Shown: piece after piece, positions 12,951-26,846 of the stretch
How positions within the stretch are numbered: position 1 is the stretch's first letter
How the letters are laid out: every line of letters begins with the position of its first letter
From: Ifrita kowaldi
Taxonomy: Eukaryota > Chordata > Aves > Passeriformes > Cinclosomatidae
Length of the DNA stretch: 64,000 nt
Direction: 5' to 3'
NCBI GenBank assembly: GCA_013398055.1
Contig: VZRS01007666.1
Span: 124,001-188,000 of the forward strand
The notes under the pieces: model-generated
Told to the model about the DNA's origin: nothing
The model's database searches: none
The model's input: only the letters and a program-made list of their open reading frames with translations
Program-made: the position numbers and the translations under genes

Positions 12951-15900
12951 ACCCGTGTAAACACTTTACACCATCGGGGCCCACGTTTCATTTATTATTT
13001 TCTTAAAGGATGGGTTCTAGCAACTTTATGTGGGAAGAAGCAGCATGAGCTGGCAGCACCGTTTTTGCTGCAAAACTGTTAAACAAATAAGTGTTACAGA
13101 AGTAAACCTGTGAGAAATGAAACATCTTTGTACTTTACTGAGCCAATTAAAAAAAAATCAGGGAACCCTTCCTACATGTATTAGAAATCTGTTTTAAAAT
13201 CTGTTAGGTGGATATTTTCAGTTGAGGGAAGTTATGTTGCTGTAATGTTTTCTCATTCGTTTCGTCTCAAATATGTGAAACCTGCTGTTTCCTAAATAAG
13301 TAAAAGCAGATGGAGCAGCCTCGGTGATAGGTTTTGCTGAACACTTCGGCTCTGTTAGTTCAATTCTCACTTATTTAATGCCTTTACATTAGAGATCTAC
13401 TTGAAGTTTGCAGTGGGGAATGTCTCACAAATACAACATTGACTGGGAAAGTCAGTGAAATATATAAAAATAGTATGTATCTAATCTGTTTTATTCTCCT
13501 TAGTATCTTTTACTCTAAAGGATTAATTTGGCCAAATCATAACATCAGAGTTGTGCCATCCTTGAAATAAAAAAAAAATAAGCTAAACCAACAACCCAAA
13601 ACTCATGAGTCAGTCTCCAGATGTTTGTGAGATTGGCGAAGGGAGATGTGTTTTCAAGTTCTTTATTTATTTCTTGGTTTCTGGGACTTCAGATATACAC
13701 TAATTTCTAGTTTTCCAACATTTTTGGTGTATTTTTTTGTATTGTGTTTATTTGTTTTAAAGGGAGGCTTTTCCAGTTACCTAATTTCCAGGATTTAGAA
13801 GAAAAAATAAATGTTGCAGGGTTTTTGATGTCACTGCTGACAGTAGTTCTCAGAACCACAAAGTGGATTTTCCTTGATTTTGTTTATTTGTTTTTACTGC
13901 TTCCAAATGAGGTTGGGCCATCAATTATTGGAGTGTCAAGGTTAGCAGTACATTTTTAGTCATGCACACTATGATTTGTACAAATTAAGGCTTTGCCCTT
14001 TGGTTTTCTTTGCCTTCAGAGGGGGATTGCCAATGAAGGTGTTGGAAAGTGTTGTAGAGGAAATGCCAAAGGTGAGGAGGGAAGGTTTGCAAATCGAAAT
14101 CAGTCTGGAATCGTGTTCATCAATCTTTGTAAACACATCGAATCCAAATGTTGTAATCCTGCCCATACCAAAGTTATCACATTCCCATTGTTTCCAGTAG
14201 GTGAGGATTTCATCCCAGAGTGCTGCTGGAGTATTTTGTGGTTTGATGAAAACAGCTGCCACTGTCTGACATTGATGATAAGGTGAATAAAGTGAATGTA
14301 GTGTAGGATAATGAATTTTTCCCAGTTATATCTCCTCTTTCTTCAGGTGCAGCAATTAAATTCATTCCTGAATTTTTGTGTGCTGAGAAAATCTCCTCTG
14401 AGTTACATAAATTTCTTCACAGTCTTTATTTACCGTATTGAACATGTGTAGTAAAAATATCAACCCTAAAATTCATCTTCCTCTTGGAATTTGTTTTGCC
14501 ATCTGGTAGTCGTGAATGAGAGAGAAACTTTCATTCCTGCTGGGAGAGCTGTGAAGGCCTCCCTCATCCTTTTTTCTCTCTTTTTGTTGAAATCCAACAC
14601 TTTCCACGCAAAAAAAAAAATTTGCAAATGGCCAGGATGGGATTGGGCTTCCATCAGCAGGACCTTGGCTTCATGTCTGGCCTCACAGCAGGCGTGGAGA
14701 GCGTGGTGCTGCTCTTGGTTGTGTTTGTTGTAGGAGCTCAGTCTCGTTTCTGTGCACAATGCCCATGGAACTCATATATTTAAGGATAGTGGAGAAACTT
14801 GCATTTCCTTAATGAGGCTCATGATAGCCGGCGTTGTGGGCCTTTTGGAAATGTTAGTGCAATAGCAGCTTTCTGGGACGGGTATTGCATCTTCCTGCCT
14901 GCCTTAAAGGCTCTCTGGCAGATGGACTACAAGGGAAATATTTTAAATGGGAACATGGGTTCAAAATAACTCGCCATTTAATTGCTCCCTTTCAAAATCA
15001 GTGTGTATCCTGAAGGTTTTACCACCAGTTAATGTTGCATTTACAGTTCTTAAGATGTTCATTATAGAAGCAGAGTCAAGAGCCTTTTCTGAAGGGAGCT
15101 GGCGTGAACATTCCCAAGATATTGTAGGCTGCGAGGCACAACTTTTTGTTTGGTTTGAAGCAAGGTACCAGTGCTTTGTGATGAATTTTAATTGATTCCA
15201 GTTGCAGTTCATTTTCAGTTTGTCATTGTTAAGGAGAGACTTGTTTAGCGTGGGGCAAAATATCTCTGTATTTTTCATCGTGACGTATAGGACTTTATCC
15301 TCTTTTGGTGTAAATGAGCCTAAAGCCACTGATGGAATGAAACTGTGCCGATTCCTGCCACTTGAACTCCTCTGTTTTGCTGCCTGACATGCAGAACACA
15401 AAGGGATTACTGACTGTGGAGTGCCTGCAGAATCAGGCCCTTCAAAATAAATTAGTCACATCTCTGTCCAAGCAGATTGCAATAAAACAAGAAATATGAG
15501 TAGTGCTCTTAGAATTTTGAACATAAAATTTTTTTACTGTGTTTCTTCTCAAAGGAACTAAAATGTGGTCTCTTACAGATAAATATAAATGAGCAGACCA
15601 GTGAATTTGGATGAAATCATACCTTTTTAAAGATGCAAATTGAAAATTAAGCCTCAAAACAATAGAATCCTCCTGGGCCTTTCAGGAAGGATTGTATATT
15701 GCTCATCAGACACTGCTGCCAGGTTGCAAATTTTATTTCACAGTAAATTCCATGGGAGAGCTGCCGGAGCTTGCTTTTATGATGAAAAGAGAAGGATCTG
15801 TTGAAAAGATGTATGGCTTTTTCCACAATCTGGATCATGTCTTTTAGGAAAGATATTCTTTTACAGGCAAGGAGCTGTAATGGGGAGTATTGTGCTCACC

Positions 15901-17797
15901 AAGTTTTGCCTGGGCCTTTGCATTAAAACCAGGAGTGTTGTGGGGATGTTCCTCCTGGTAGGGGAGAACCTCTTCTGTTGGCCCCAGTTTGGACCCACAG
16001 CTATAGCAGATTTTTTTTTTTTCCCTCAAGCCATTTTGGACCCATCTCCTTTCTATCTCTTGCTTCCATCTATTCCTTTTTTTCATTCCCGTTTTTTCTC
16101 TTGGGAAGATTTTTTCAGGCTTTGTGATGGGTTTTGACCACCATCATTCAACTTGAAAGTCCCCAAACTGAAAATATAAAGGGGGAAGAATCTGTTCTGG
16201 AATTGTTCTTAATGAAATATAGTCATGATAAAGGAGGTTAAAATTAAGCCGTTTACTCAGTTGGTAAACTCAAACTGGAAAAAATATTAGTTAAAAGAGA
16301 TGGGAAATTGTCTCTTTACAAAATTATGGGATTCTAAGTAAGGCAAATTCTGCATTTTGATTCACTCTGGTGGGGACAGAGCAGGGCTTTCAGGAGGCAT
16401 TTTGCACTGATGTAATCCTGTTTCTGTCTTTGCTGCTTTTTATGGGATATGAATACTGGCCAAAGGTGGGAAAGGTGCCAGAAATGGATTTACAGGCATA
16501 AATCCTGAGGGTGACCTGGAAGTGTCTCACAAACCTCCAGCTGGCCATTGGCTATGTTTGAAATGAATCTCAGACATGGACTTAAATGTTTGCAGTGATG
16601 GATCTTTGAAGCAGAGTTCTATTAAAATAAGATACATATAAGAAGTATGTGTTGGGTTTGTATAGAATAAAAAGAAATCATGGTTAGTACTACAAAGCTG
16701 CTGATCACAGAAAGCAGCCTAACTTCAAGAGAAGTCTGATTGTGATTATGAAGGAAATATTTCCATGATTTCCAATACTGCAGTCAGAAAATTCTTCTGC
16801 TTGTGGCCAGCTCCTGTTGATGCAGATCAGGTTTAAAAATGCAGTTTTACTGGGCAGCTCTGGAACAAAGTCAATAGTTAATAAGGCAGAGACCTGCTGC
16901 TGGCAGGAAAGTGTTCAGGGCAACTGGAATTCAGCTGTTATAGATGTTGTTCATGGGGAGTTTGACAAACTGGCCCCCGTACGTGGAGCTTCAGTTTGAG
17001 CCTGGTTATAGTAATTCTGGTTGTGCAGCTGCAATATTAATAAGCTCATGAAATAGTAGAAGTGCAGCAGTGAGCTGGCACGGAGAGGAAATCGGGGAGG
17101 AAATGGCTTAAAAATGTGGCTTTGCATATGTTTTCAGTGCGCTAGAAATGTCTTTTAACTTGCAAATTTCCTACTGCGGTGGTGTTACGAGCTGAGAAGG
17201 GGACTGGACCCTGCATTACAAACCTGCTTTTTTTTCAATAAACAGAGGCTTCGGACTAGCTTTAAAAGTGTTTGTGGGTTGCTTTGGGTTTTTCTCCTTT
17301 TCCCCTGTAAATCAGTTTGTATTTAACGGCCAGTCCCAATCTGTGTCTGTACCCATGCTGTATGTGGGCAGAAAAAAGCACATTTGTATGAAGCTGTGGT
17401 GTTTGCCCTGGCTGTGAGAGTGGGATCAGGAGGCTGATCATCTTCTGAGTCTATCCAGTCAGTCACAGCCAGAGTGGGATGGACAGAAGCAGGGACCAGC
17501 CATTCTTCGGGTGGATTCATCTCAGCAAGACTGTTTAGCTTTTTTTAATATTACAGTTCAAAAGGCTCAGTTTGATGCAGATAACACCCTGCAATTAGAA
17601 TTTAATTTCAGAGAAGTACTAGAGACCATACCCTGACATGCCTCCCCCATAGAAAGTTTATTTCAAATTATTGGGAAGATAGAGCATTAAGTAAATGAAA
17701 TGTGAGTAATACCTTGCAGATTGACAGAGAAGTGTATGCCTAGGCATTTTAAAAGTAAGGGTAATATTTCACCAGCTCCTGAGAAATATATCAAAGA

Positions 17798-17890
17798 TGC
17801 ATAGATTTTAAGGCCAGGAGGCACTGTTAGATCATCTCTTCTGACAACCTGCATAACAAGCTAAAAACTTTTCCAGTAATTGCATCAAAC
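17798..17890 (-). mobile_element. old CR1 LINE 3'-end fragment
   Basis: The plus-strand text gcatagattttaaggccagg, followed by ttagatcatctcttctgac and cctgcataaca, matches the reverse complement of the CR1 3' end as I remember it from older sauropsid CR1 families (...aaggccagaaggg...tagatcatctagtctgac...). The element therefore lies on the minus strand, truncated to its 3' end as is usual for CR1. It is well diverged, so probably old. The far boundary is approximate. Confidence 0.7.
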
Positions 17891-18279
17891 ATACACAAAA
17901 AATGTAAAAGAAAACAGTTCTGATTAAACAGCAAGAAATGCGGGCGTTGAGGGTGTCGTTGTCTCTCCAGGCTTCAGTTTGCTGAAGTTTTGTTTGCTTG
18001 CGTGATGCAAACTGGATCCACTGCCTGACTCATCCCGCAGTACCTCAATTTTGATTCCTTGTTTTATCATTTATAACCTTTAGGTGGATTAGATATTCTT
18101 GTTGAATTAGATATTCTTCTCTAGATGAAGAACGTGTTTCACACAGAGGTGACTGAGTCCTGAAGGGGAGAATCACGAACTGAGCAGCTGGAGGTACCCA
18201 GTAGTGCCAGGTCTGGGGCTATCCAAACTTTGCCCATTTTGTTGGCATGATTTCTCCTCAACAGTAAAAGCTACCCAAA
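17891..18279. other. non-coding stretch with a short tandem duplication
   Basis: No gene is seen. An 18-bp unit beginning attagatattctt is repeated head-to-tail at about 18088-18119, with the second copy diverging at its end. Confidence 0.5.
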
Positions 18280-18343
18280 GGGTTGTTTTTTTAGAAACAA
18301 GCAAGTAATGATAATTTACTTGCTTGTTTCTAAAAAAAACCCC
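18280..18343. repeat. near-perfect inverted repeat (hairpin, about 29-bp stem, 6-nt loop)
   Basis: The left arm 18280-18308 contains tagaaacaagcaagtaa; the right arm 18315-18343 contains ttacttgcttgtttcta, its exact complement. The stem continues outwards through T-run/A-run and ggg/ccc with only about one mismatch. The short spacer tgataa forms the loop. Such low divergence suggests recent origin or constraint. It could be a hairpin small-RNA precursor, a MITE-like relic or a replication template-switch product. Confidence 0.85.
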
Positions 18344-21300
18344 ACAAATAAAAAAGCCTCTCTACTTTTTGAGTATCAGCGGTCTGTCTGATTTTGGAGC
18401 CAATTCTATTATTTCCTGCAGTTTAGGTTCAATTTGAGCTTTTTGTCTGAATTACACCGTGTGCCAGCCTTCCCTTTTTTTGCCCTTCACCTCACCCGCA
18501 GGGATTTTATTTTGTTTGCTGTTGAAGTATGGCTTTACACAAACTCTGGGAATGGTATGCATATGGATCACTTACAAATAAATCTGTGTACAGAAAACAT
18601 AGATTGCCAAGTAGGCAAAACATAAAGATGTCTGTGCACTCATAATTTCCTAGCATTACTGTGTACTGCACTTAGCAGGATTAAGAGCTGTGTATCTTCA
18701 CTGCAGAACATACGTTCAGGCAGGAAAACCACCTGCATTAATTTTTGTTTTCAGGTGTCACTGCACGTGAATCTTCACTGCCTGTCGGGATTCATATAAA
18801 TGGCTGATGTAGCATCTGAAGATAACACTTTGTACTTGGAGGAAATATTCTGTGTGAATTTAGATGCTCTTAATATCGGTGTTATTTAGCTTCTCTGGAC
18901 CCCATCTGCTCAGCTATTCTCAGCGCAGGTATCCAAGGCTACATGGGTACTCGCTTGGCTTTAACCGTAGTTAAAAGGTGAGTTTAATACAGGATAGCTG
19001 TCAGATAGGAGCCATATCAAATTTTAGATTTCACACAGGGCACTTCATAAAGTGCTTTTCGTTACCAGTAGTGGTGTGCTGATGGTTATGATGAGTTTGT
19101 ACAGTGATAAAATCATTCAATGGTGCACTTGTCAACAGTGTCAAGGTAATAGAAATTACTTGAGCATCATCTCTTGCAATTTATGCTTTGAAGGAGCTGA
19201 ACTGTTCTGTAAGCATACTTGAATTTCAAATAATTATAATATGTAAACAGCAGAGACACAGCATTTTATTTTGCAGAACATTTAGTAGTTGGTCTCTGCA
19301 GCTTCATGTAGGTGCCATCTCTGTAACTCTCCATCCCATTCAGCCGGTGGGGTTTGCTGTCTCTTCGTCCTCTCCTCCTGCCAGCTTTGTTTCCATGTGC
19401 CTGACATAATTGTTCAGGCAGATATACTGCAGATGGATCAGGGAAAGCTCACATTAGGATAACGTGAACAAAGCTACTCCCTGAAATCACTTAGTGATGC
19501 GGATGTGGTGAGTGATTTGCTTGAAAATGCTCGTTGTTCCTTGGTTAAGTGAGTGATCATGGTTAAGTTTTCCTCTGTATTTAATAGTCCATTAAAGACT
19601 CTTTAAAATACAGCTTTTCTGAGGAGCTGGGGATGGGAGGATGCTCTTATGCTTTATGCTGATTGATACCAACTTGACCAACATCCACAACTGAAAAGAA
19701 CTTGGAGCAGCAACCACACTATTAACTGTGGTGCAGCAGGGTTATTCACAGATGATATAATCTAAATTTAGTAGAGGCTACTTAAATTCTGACCACAGCT
19801 TGTTTGGACTCCTGTTTGTGAGGAGATCTTCAGGACTTAATTTTTCTCCTTAATCAGTGAAGCTTCCCTGTGGGAGGATGTGTTGTAAACAGCACTGAGG
19901 TCTCCTTCACAAGGTTGGACCCACTTCACGTTCAACACATTCAGGGTGGTGTGGCTCTCATTGTTTTGGGTTTGGTTTTGGCACTGATTAGAGAAGTCCC
20001 TGTTAAACAACATTTCATTAGGCTTTTTTAAGCAAATATTTAATCAGTGAGTCCTGATTTGTTTCTTTGCAAATGGATTTTACGCAGAAACAGCTGTTAA
20101 TACATACAAAATTGGTGTGACTTAGTCCTTCTATTGGTAGCAGCATGGTCTTTATTTCACACTGGTGTCCTCCATCTGCACCTTGTCACAGAATTTTGCC
20201 CATTTGTTTTGTCCAGAGAATTCTTTTATTTGTAGTTCTGAATGGAAGTACCAGCAAACATCTTCAGACTTAAAAAATGACAACAACAAAAAAAAAATTA
20301 CCAAAAGAGCCTGCCCAGCCACACTTAAGTAGTTGCTTATTCTTGGAATTTTGAAGAGGTTTTTCCTATGCTGGATGAGATTTCAATCTGGAGCAGCATT
20401 TGAGAATTACAGCAAGTATTGTAGCAATGCCACCTAAGAGAAGATGCCAAGAAGTAAGGAAATAGTCATTTTACTACAAACAGCATGTGGTTAAGTTAGT
20501 GTAGCAAGCAATGCCAAACATGTCTGAATTTGCAGTGAGTACAAGGAAATATCTCGTCATGGGATGGCAAAGGAGGAGTCAGAGATGCAGGTAGCAATGA
20601 TGATAAATGTTGAGGGCAGATGCTGCTCTTGCCAAGGCGTAGATCACCATCAAATAGGTAAATAAATCTTCCCTGTGTTGACTTGAGTTTCCTGCTATGC
20701 CAGCAGTTCCGCTCCCATTTAGGTCCATTACTGACTTGGTTCACTGCTCTTGTGTTTTACTTACCAACACACGAATATTCAAAGCTTTATTAAGTCTTAT
20801 TAAGGTATTGAGCACCCTCTTCTGCCCTCCTTGCTGTCTTCTCTCAGTGTCCTGGCAGTGAAATTGGTTTGGTTGGCAGTGCTGATGTTTTTGGAGTCCT
20901 GTGTGTGCTCTCTGTGCATAAATGGGGACATCTTGGAGTCATAAGTCAGATCATCTGAGTAAAGATTTTGCTGCTTTGGATGTGCTGAAGCTGTTGACTC
21001 CCTCCTGAAAGGTCTTTGCTGTTGAGGAAGCTGAAGCCTGTTTTAGAGTGGATACACTGCATCCCAGTTGGGAGGGCTGACATACCTGCATATGCTTTGA
21101 TAATTGATTTAATAACAAAATCACGGGTATGTTAAACATAATGAGTTCAGAGTATTTTGTCTTTTTTTTTTTAAAGATCCTAAAGCCCATTTTAGGCAAC
21201 AGAGACAGCTGAGCTTTTCAAAGGTTGGGAATGAATGATAATACACCCTGAGGCACATTATAAAAGGTCCATGTTCTTCATGGATGGGGTCGTTGGAGAC

Positions 21301-24300
21301 GCACAGGAACAAGCTGTCGGTTATGGTGTGCAAGGAGCTGTTTGTTCCTATTCATCTTCAGTGGCTGAAGCTGCTGCTTTGCATTGTCTCTGACAGTCCT
21401 TCTGTCCTGCTGTCTCACAGAGATGGAGGGCACACAAATCACGGATTATCTCAGGCTGGTCCCAGAACTTGTCTCATTGTCGTTGCTGTCATTTGGGTGG
21501 CTCAGGTCCCTGCTGTGCTATTCTGGGGGGACGAGTAGGGAAGGAGAACTGTGTTCTGTGGCAGTGGTGGTTTCTTCTCTCTGTCCCAACATCTCATTAA
21601 TGGTATCCCAGGGATGGGCTGTGGGAGAAGCCACCAGCATGTCCTGCAGGTGGCAACACCTGGAGGAGTTTTATGTGTTTTTCATGAGTCATGAGTTGCT
21701 GGGGATTATGACTTCTGCAGTATCCCATTTCTCATGGCTGGCATGAGAAGTGTGAGCAGGTGAGAGCTGTGATTTCTGGGTGGGATTTGTCCTCTGCCTG
21801 AGTCCACAGATGCCACTGCGGTTGTTTGGCTCACCCTGGGATTCGCTGCTTTTATGTGGTTAAATATCTGAGTTTAAGCAGATCACAGTGCCAGAATGAT
21901 TGAGAGCAATAACTTTTAATATTGCCTTGTTTCCCTCTTAGCATCAGCGTGAGGTATCTGTACCAGAATGTAGGAATTGCTTTAAATGGAGCGACAGGAG
22001 AAAGATACAGTTCTGGCAGCATTGCTGTAATGAGAGACAAAGTTCTGAGTGTTTGAGAACCAGATTCTTCTGCCTATTGTCAGTCTGGAATTCCAGGTAG
22101 CGTTGTAGGAAAAAATAGAAGGTGGAGCTAAAGAAAAATCCCATTATGTAGAGACATAATGCTGTGAGCAGGGTTCTTGTGCAGACGGTGGCTTGCTCTT
22201 GTGTATGCATGGCTTTCACCTCCTCTTAGAGGCAGCTCCAGTTAATGTTGATATAAAACTGCCTGTTAATTGGAGTACGTGGAGATAATGGTAGGTATAA
22301 TCTCTAAGTAAACTCTTAAAAGCTCTGGAAAAAGGGTATTTTAAAAAAAAAAAAAAAATCTTTCTCCCCAAAACCTGAGTTTGCACTCTGCTTTGAAGAT
22401 AGACTCATCAGTGTGCGGAGCAGACTTCTGCCTTGAGGCCATTTATAGTGCCGAAGCTTGTGAAGCTAAAACAGTTTGATGTGTAATTGCAGGAGGAAAT
22501 GGAAAACCTGCTGAGCATGGCAGGATATAGTGCCTTATCACCCTTTATGTGCATCCAGTGCTTGCTGAAATTGCCAGCGGATCCGCAACATCGACAGAAC
22601 GGTGACATTTTTCATGGGCCGCCGTGTTCTGAATCAACACTGCAACAGCGCGATTAGAGTAGGTAAAGTAGGGGGAACAATCAAAGAGTTGCATGTGACA
22701 GATCAGGTTTTAGTCATTCCCTGCTCCTTATTGCCTGCTGTCGTGTGTGATATGCAAAACAGCTTCTCCAGACGCATTACACCTTCACATTACCTGAAAA
22801 TTGAATTTTATTTGGTGGCCTGCATATAATTTATAGCACTCTTCCAATGCACTTCAGTTCTCATTTAGCTAAAAGTGTGTTCTTTATTTCCTACTGGCAG
22901 GGAAACAGAAATAAAACTGAATATTCAGCACCACTTACAGTATATAAGAAACCAGGCTATTGAAGTTTTAAGCTGCTTGGATGTGTTATTGACAAGAACT
23001 GTCTATTCTGGAGTTAAGCACACGATGTATTTGATTCCCAGAGGTATCATCTCTCCATAGTAATTAATCAGGGAAAAGGCACTGACTCTGAATAGCAGTA
23101 CTTGAAGTTATGGGCCACTATTAGCACTCGAAAACTAAATGGTAATTGAACATACCATATGGAGGAGAAACGGGGGTCCAGGCTAAGGACTTGGGATCCA
23201 GCCTTGCAGGGCAGAGAGGAAAAAGGGTTTTTTAATTATTCAGATAGAAGTGCTACTTCTGCTAAGCACTTCACTACATTGAAAAATACCCTGTAAATAA
23301 TTTACTGCTTGTATTGTTATGTGTGTAGGGCTGTTGGGATCAGCTCCTGGACCAGCACACATTGTCCACCCATACACAATAAAGTAGATAACGCTGCTAG
23401 TGCAGTATCTCTGTATCAACATGTTCCTTGAATACAGAGAAACTGGCTGTGAAAAATTCGTTTGGATTATAAAACAAAGATTTGCAACGAGGATTTAGGG
23501 TCTGTTTATTTCTCTTCAATGCAATGTGCTGTAAAAAATCCTGGGAAGTTTACTCAGCGAGCAGAAAGTTAACTGACTATCAGGATCTGTGGAAAAACCT
23601 GGCCAAAAGGCAAAAGGAGCCTTTAGAAGCAAGAGGTAGACAGCAAACTGTGCTGGAGAAGCAACAAAACTTGTGGCTGGCACAAAGTCGTGGATGAAAA
23701 CTAAAAGAGCCCTGCATCCCTTCTGCACCAGCATCTCAAAGCACCAGCACCACCAGGGCTTTTGGAGGGAGGGTTTGGATTTCCAGCTCCTGTTGGGGAG
23801 TGATGCAGTTTATGCTGATTTATGCAGCCTTTGGAGAACATTTAAAGGTGCACCCGTTCTCTTGGCATGTCTTTAAGTCAGATATAAACTGCTCCTGATA
23901 AATACAGCAATAATGGGGCTCTGGTGTTGTACCCCTGAAGTTGGCACTGGGGATATCCCTCACTTGCAGTGCTCCATGATCTGGATTTTGACTAAGGGAA
24001 TTTGTTTTAGCTGATGATTTCTCAGCTCTCTTGCAGCCACTTTGCTTTTAATCATGCAGGTTCATTCTTACGGTTTTCATTTTCTTAGGTCAAATCTGAG
24101 GAATCGGAGTCTGGGGGTTTTTTAGGTGCATGTTCTCTGTTTATAATCCTCTTTGAGCTTGATTTATGGAGCAGGTCGTTTGATGCAACCAAACATTTAT
24201 TTCAATCTTGTCCTTACAGTTTGATCTTTCAAATAAACTCAATTTAGTTTTATTCTTCAAGAAAAATTCATCTCATCTAATAGGCTTTCAAATTTGATAG

Positions 24301-26813
24301 TTTGAAAAAATGAAAACAGCTTAAATGGTGTTTTCAGGCAAAACTTGTGCCATGTAGGACAGCTAATAGCAGTGTGAATTTCAAAGTCTAATTACAGATG
24401 TTATCAACTATGAAATTTATGTGTTTGTAGGGAATTTAACTGTGCAAATGTATGTTTTAAATGAAAAAAAAAACCCAAACAACCAAACCAGCCACCTCTG
24501 AAAACACTGAGTGGAATTCATTTGGTAGAGGAATCCTGCTTCCAGTGGGGCATTCCATTAATTTCTCTCTCCTGTTAGAGGATGCAGATGAACCAGCTTT
24601 CCCTGTGCATTGCAGACTCAAAGGCTTCCAATTTTGGCAATGTGTTCTGATTATATTTATTTAGCAAAGCTATTGCTCCCACAAGTGCAAGTATTGCTGT
24701 TCCTTGCATTCTTAATCTGACCTGTTTGGCAGGGCTGCTGGATTGATGCACTCTTGACTTCTAACTTGTTAAAACAACTAAAGAATTCCTGTGGCAGTGT
24801 GAATTGCTATGAACAGCAGAGGCTGCACAGACTGGGAGGGGTGGCAGGAGTAACTGGAATTACAGCTTATCCAGAATTCTCATGCATCTTCTGGGGCGTG
24901 AAACGTAGATCAAGAGTAATTAAAAGCACTCCCAGTCAGGGCTGTATATACCTGCGAGTTCAGGAGTTTCACCTTTCTCATCTTGGAATGTACCACCTAA
25001 AAATTCCTGCCAAAAGTCTTCAGTGTGAGATTTATACCTTATGTGTTTGTATTTAGAGGACAAGACTTCATGGGTGATGTTTCATGTCTTTGAGCTGGAA
25101 AACATGGCCTTCACTCACTCGTAATTATTTTGCTAGTCCTTTGCACCACAGCTGTAAACGTAAATAAACTTTCCTTACGAAATGAGTAGCAGGGGTATTT
25201 TATCTGCAGAGTCTCTTTGGCATTGCTCTGGGTTGTTTTACAATAAAAGCCCTTTCTGGTGTACTGATGTGCTAAACACAGTAACACATTTATATTGTGT
25301 TATCATGAGAACAAATGCAGTTACAGCGTAGGCTTGAATAGCATCAACACAGATCTCTTCCCAAGGTAGAGATGATTTTTGTTCCTTTGCACACACATAA
25401 ACATGGCTTTGATGGAATAACAAGAATCAAAAACATTTTTCCCATATCCATCTGTGAGCGACTCCTTGCACTTTAGGTCCATAAAACACTTTGTAAACAA
25501 AAATTTATCTAAATAGAAGTTGATTTTAAGAGAAGAAAAACAACAGCAATACTGTTCTGGAGATGCTCAAGTCTTGATTACAGTCCTGTGAAAATGTGGT
25601 AAATTATTAAAAAATTTCAGTTTCAAGAAGAGCAAACAACTTGGTTTCTTCAAATGCATATTTAAGGTTCACATCCTATTCTGTAACACTTTTAATAAAT
25701 GTACTTTAACAGCTTCCAGTTTATTAAATAGCAAGCTTTGTTTAAATTGTGTGTTATGGCAGAAGTACTGATTACCTTTTACATTTATAGCTGCATTTTT
25801 TGTCCTTTATTTCCTATTTATGTGAAGTAAACAACTGTAGAGCACAATGTGTCCATCAGAAATTATGAGAATATGTATCCCTGTCACTAATGGTATGGAG
25901 TTTCCTTCACAACACTTGTGCTTTCTCCTAAATTTTACTTTTATAGACTAGGTTTTGTTCTCCTTGAGAGTACATTATAAATCAATAAGATGCATTTTAC
26001 AGCAAAAGGAAAACATTACGTATGTGGAGTACTCTTTGGGAGAGTTTTATATTTTATTGAACCCTTGAAAAGTTGCAGAGTGTCATGCTTGGAGTAAGAG
26101 AAACTTGGCTTTCCATTGATGCTGGCTTGTGATTATGGTTTATCACCTTCAGTGCAAATTTATTGCAGGTCTGGGTATCTGTATTTCACTAACGTGTGGG
26201 GAATGTTTATCGGAGCGAGCTCTCCTCTGCAGCAGCCATGGCAAACACTGGCCTGAGAACTGATCAATGTGTATGGAAAACCAGAGAAATTGGCTTCTGC
26301 AGAACCCTTCAGGGTGAAATCTTAACCCATTGAAGGGTGTGGGAGTTGTGGGTTGGGCTCTAAGGAGCTGATGGTGTTTCTGTTGTTGGGGAGCACAGCC
26401 AGTGCTCAGTGCTCACACCGTGGCAGTGCCTGAGGCCCCTTCCAAAATGCTGCAGGACAGCCCAGATCTTTAGAAAGCAACCTTGAGGATGCAGATAAAA
26501 ACCCCAAAAAACAAAAAGAACCCTGGTTTTGGATGCACCTCCTTTCCCACACAGCTCCCAGCTCTGTCTGCTGCTTTAGTCCCGTCCCCCAGGCTATGCA
26601 AGGTCTTATGCTGGGTCTTGTTCAGTTGAGTAGGAAACAAAAAAAAAAATATTACTGTTCTTACTGGTTTTGAAACACGATGTGCATGCCCTGAAGGGGA
26701 GAAGAAATAAATAATTCAGGCACCAGAAAAATTAAAACATCTAAATGAAGCCAAAATCCCAAATCACAGCAAAATACTTTGATTGGTTATTTCCTCTTCT
26801 TACTTCCCTGTGA
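18344..26813. other. non-coding stretch, no supported gene
   Basis: Only chance frames are visible. A poly-A run lies near 22342-22357. The interval 22560-22800 has the balanced, CpG-containing texture often seen in conserved non-coding elements. I see no recognisable transposon. Most of it is plain AT-rich DNA consistent with a long intron. Confidence 0.5.
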
Positions 26814-26846
26814 TGATTTTTTTTTTTTTTTTAGCCATCAGTAAGT
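26814..26846 (+). promoter_or_regulatory. splice-site pair bounding a possible 6-nt microexon
   Basis: A long uninterrupted T tract ends in TAG (AG at 26833-26834). Six nucleotides, CCATCA (26835-26840), follow, and then a perfect GTAAGT donor (26841-26846). This is the geometry of a neural-type microexon of two codons (frame unknown). The T tract is an extremely strong polypyrimidine tract but is also just a homopolymer, so chance association is a real alternative. Confidence 0.3.

Larger units (their letters stand above)
7915..17797. other. non-coding stretch, no supported gene
   Basis: No reliable gene is visible. It contains two GC-rich blocks (about 8501-8780 and 12520-12950), an AT microsatellite (12389-12430), and a block at 9481-9790 that reads like conserved non-coding sequence. 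A weak plus-strand splice pair (acceptor ttcag at 14015-14019, donor GTGAGG at 14072) would bound a 52-nt exon. Open frames over the GC-rich blocks run on several strands and frames at once, which argues against coding. Confidence 0.45.

Noticed and set aside
14961..15401. 146-codon minus-strand open frame
   Set aside because: An 82-codon plus-strand frame overlaps it with equally plausible text, and neither shows convincing splice boundaries.
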